Source of the DNA: Oribacterium sp. UBA6992 | Lineage (GTDB): Bacteria > Bacillota > Clostridia > Lachnospirales > Lachnospiraceae | DNA: 6,922 bases | Reading direction: 5' to 3' | Assembly (NCBI GenBank): GCA_002449915.1 | Contig: DJXY01000129.1 | Location: forward strand, 1 to 6,922 | Part shown: one piece after another, positions 5,687-6,922 of the stretch | Layout of the letters: each line of letters starts with the position of its first letter | How positions within the stretch are numbered: position 1 is the stretch's first letter | The notes under the pieces: generated by a model | The model's input: the letters and a program-made list of their open reading frames with translations, nothing else | The model's database searches: none | Told to the model about the DNA's origin: nothing | Position numbers and translations under genes: made by a program

Positions 5687-5717
5687 TGCAGGCGACCGGA
5701 ATTTGCGGTCTCCTGCA
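5687..5717 (-). terminator. Probable terminator hairpin after typA
   Basis: TGCAGG-C-GACCG (5687-5698) pairs with CGGTC-T-CCTGCA (5706-5717) around a 7-nt loop, 12 positions with a single mismatch. The minus-strand tail is TTTCAATATTT, T-rich but interrupted, so termination may be incomplete. It starts 17 nt after the typA stop, at the right place to end that transcript. Confidence 0.65.
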
Positions 5718-5734
5718 GATTTCTATTATTTTAA

Positions 5735-6922
5735 TCAGCCTTGTTTTCTGGCAAACCCTGCTCTCTTTCTAAGTACAGGATCAAGGATCTTTTTACGGAT
5801 ACGCAGATTCTCCGGAGTAACCTCCAGAAGCTCATCGGTATCAATAAATTCAAGTGCCTGTTCAAGCGAAAGGATTTTGGGAGGCGAAAGCCTTAAGGCA
5901 TCGTCTGATCCCGATGCACGGGTATTTGTCAAATGCTTGCTCTTGCAAACATTGATCTCCACATCCTCAGGTTTCCCGGTCTGGCCTATTACCATACCGG
6001 CATATACCCTCTCTCCTGCCCCGATAAACAATACTCCTCTCTCCTGCGCCTGGAACAGTCCGTAAGTAACCGATTCCCCGGATTCAAACGCTATGATACT
6101 GCCCTGTTTTCTGAACTGTATATCCCCCTTATACGGAGCATATTCGTCAAAGATAGTGTTAATTATCCCTTCACCTTTCGTATCGGTCATAAACTCCCCG
6201 CGATATCCGATAAGGCCTCTTGCCGGTATTGAAAACTCCAGTCTCTGGTAGCCTCCGGTTATCGGCATCATGTTTTGAAGTTCTCCCTTACGTGATCCGA
6301 GTTTTTCTATGACATTTCCCGCATAGCTTTCCGGGACATCTATATAGGCGATCTCCATCGGCTCACATTTACGTCCTTTTGAGTCCTGACGGTACAAAAC
6401 CTCCGCCTTGCTGACCGCAAACTCATAGCCTTCACGCCGCATGTTCTCTATAAGGACCGACAGATGAAGTTCTCCTCTTCCCGAAACCTTAAAACAATCC
6501 GTTGAATCGGTTTCTTCAACGCGAAGAGAAACGTCGGTGTTAAGTTCACGCATCAGTCTCTCACGCAGGTGCCTTGATGTCACAAACTTGCCTTCCTGTC
6601 CTGCAAGAGGTGAGTCGTTTACCATGAAATTCATCGAGATGGTAGGCTCCGAGATTTTCTGGAAAGGAATAGGCTCGGGAAATTCCGGATCACATATCGT
6701 ATCCCCGATATGAATATCGGAAATACCTGATATGGCCACTATTGAACCTACAGTAGCTTCCTTGACGTTAACCTTGTTCAGTCCGTCATATTCATACAGT
6801 GCGGAAACCTTTACTTTTCTTTGTTTATCGGGTTCATGATGATTGACGATCGTAACGTCCTGATTGATCTTTATTGATCCGTTGCTGACTTTTCCGACAC
6901 CGATCCTGCCGACATACTCATT
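5735..6922 (-). CDS. typA: Translational GTPase TypA/BipA (N-terminal part beyond the window end)
   Basis: TypA is an EF-G-like ribosome-associated GTPase linked to 50S subunit assembly and growth under stress or cold. The frame is open to the last base, and 395 C-terminal residues are visible of about 605-615 usual. The GTPase domain lies outside. Present are the end of the domain II beta-barrel (NEYVGRIGVGKV at the edge), domain III with DSPLAGQEGK (103-112) and GRGELHLSVL (148-157), domain V beginning near 187 with EPMEIAYIDVPE and including ITGGYQRLEFSIPARGLIGYRGEF in part, and the TypA-specific C-terminal domain with KHLTNTRASGSDDA and SLEQALEFIDTDELLEVTPE, ending in LRKRAGFARKQG. That last domain separates TypA from EF-G and LepA. 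The C-terminus looks intact. A hairpin follows, and dapA lies 124 nt downstream, probably as a separate unit. Confidence 0.97.
   Translation of the reverse strand, partial: NEYVGRIGVGKVSNGSIKINQDVTIVNHHEPDKQRKVKVSALYEYDGLNKVNVKEATVGSIVAISGISDIHIGDTICDPEFPEPIPFQKISEPTISMNFMVNDSPLAGQEGKFVTSRHLRERLMRELNTDVSLRVEETDSTDCFKVSGRGELHLSVLIENMRREGYEFAVSKAEVLYRQDSKGRKCEPMEIAYIDVPESYAGNVIEKLGSRKGELQNMMPITGGYQRLEFSIPARGLIGYRGEFMTDTKGEGIINTIFDEYAPYKGDIQFRKQGSIIAFESGESVTYGLFQAQERGVLFIGAGERVYAGMVIGQTGKPEDVEINVCKSKHLTNTRASGSDDALRLSPPKILSLEQALEFIDTDELLEVTPENLRIRKKILDPVLRKRAGFARKQG

Noticed and set aside
5611..5734. Lysine riboswitch upstream of dapA
   Set aside because: The L-box needs roughly 170 nt. The typA-dapA gap is 124 bp and is mostly filled by a terminator hairpin and the -10 region.
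1..6922. Mobile elements, CRISPR arrays, tRNA or rRNA genes, defence or toxin-antitoxin systems
   Set aside because: No long repeats, terminal inverted repeats, transposase motifs, spaced repeats or structural RNA signatures were seen. Recognised housekeeping genes fill nearly the whole window.

Overview
The window is a compact housekeeping segment of a low-to-mid GC Gram-positive bacterium, most likely a Lachnospiraceae-type member of Clostridia. The evidence is purine-rich Shine-Dalgarno sites before every start, consensus sigma-A promoters, an anaerobe-type Rex regulator with a Rex operator, a divergent PurA of the kind I associate with Lachnospiraceae, and a long animal-like PurB. The family assignment comes from recognised protein features, not from a database search. 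All seven genes lie on the minus strand, so transcription runs from high to low coordinates.

In transcription order: (1) 6922-5735 is the C-terminal two thirds of the ribosome-associated GTPase TypA/BipA, cut by the window edge and followed by a hairpin. (2) 5610-4726 is dapA, 4656-3892 is dapB and 3875-2436 is purB. These look like one operon: dapB and purB are 16 nt apart, dapA and dapB are 69 nt apart with a strong stem-loop between them, and a clear terminator follows purB. (3) A good promoter at 2300-2328 precedes a 61-residue two-helix membrane protein of unknown function (2270-2085). After a 98-nt leader comes purA (1986-700), which ends in a terminator. (4) A consensus sigma-A promoter with an overlapping Rex operator drives rex (540-1), which is cut at its C-terminus by the window start.

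The genes share a metabolic theme. DapA and DapB are the first two steps of the lysine/diaminopimelate branch from aspartate semialdehyde. PurA consumes aspartate to make adenylosuccinate, and PurB releases fumarate from it. The segment therefore groups aspartate-consuming biosynthesis with an NADH/NAD+ sensor and a translation/stress GTPase. No mobile elements, tRNAs, rRNAs, CRISPR arrays or defence systems were seen.

I found no clearly new multi-gene system. The points most worth a second look are the Rex autoregulatory site inside a perfect promoter, the uncharacterised small membrane protein with its own promoter ahead of purA, the possibly structured purA leader, the dapA-dapB stem-loop whose better U-tract faces the opposite strand, and the unusual PurA and PurB types.
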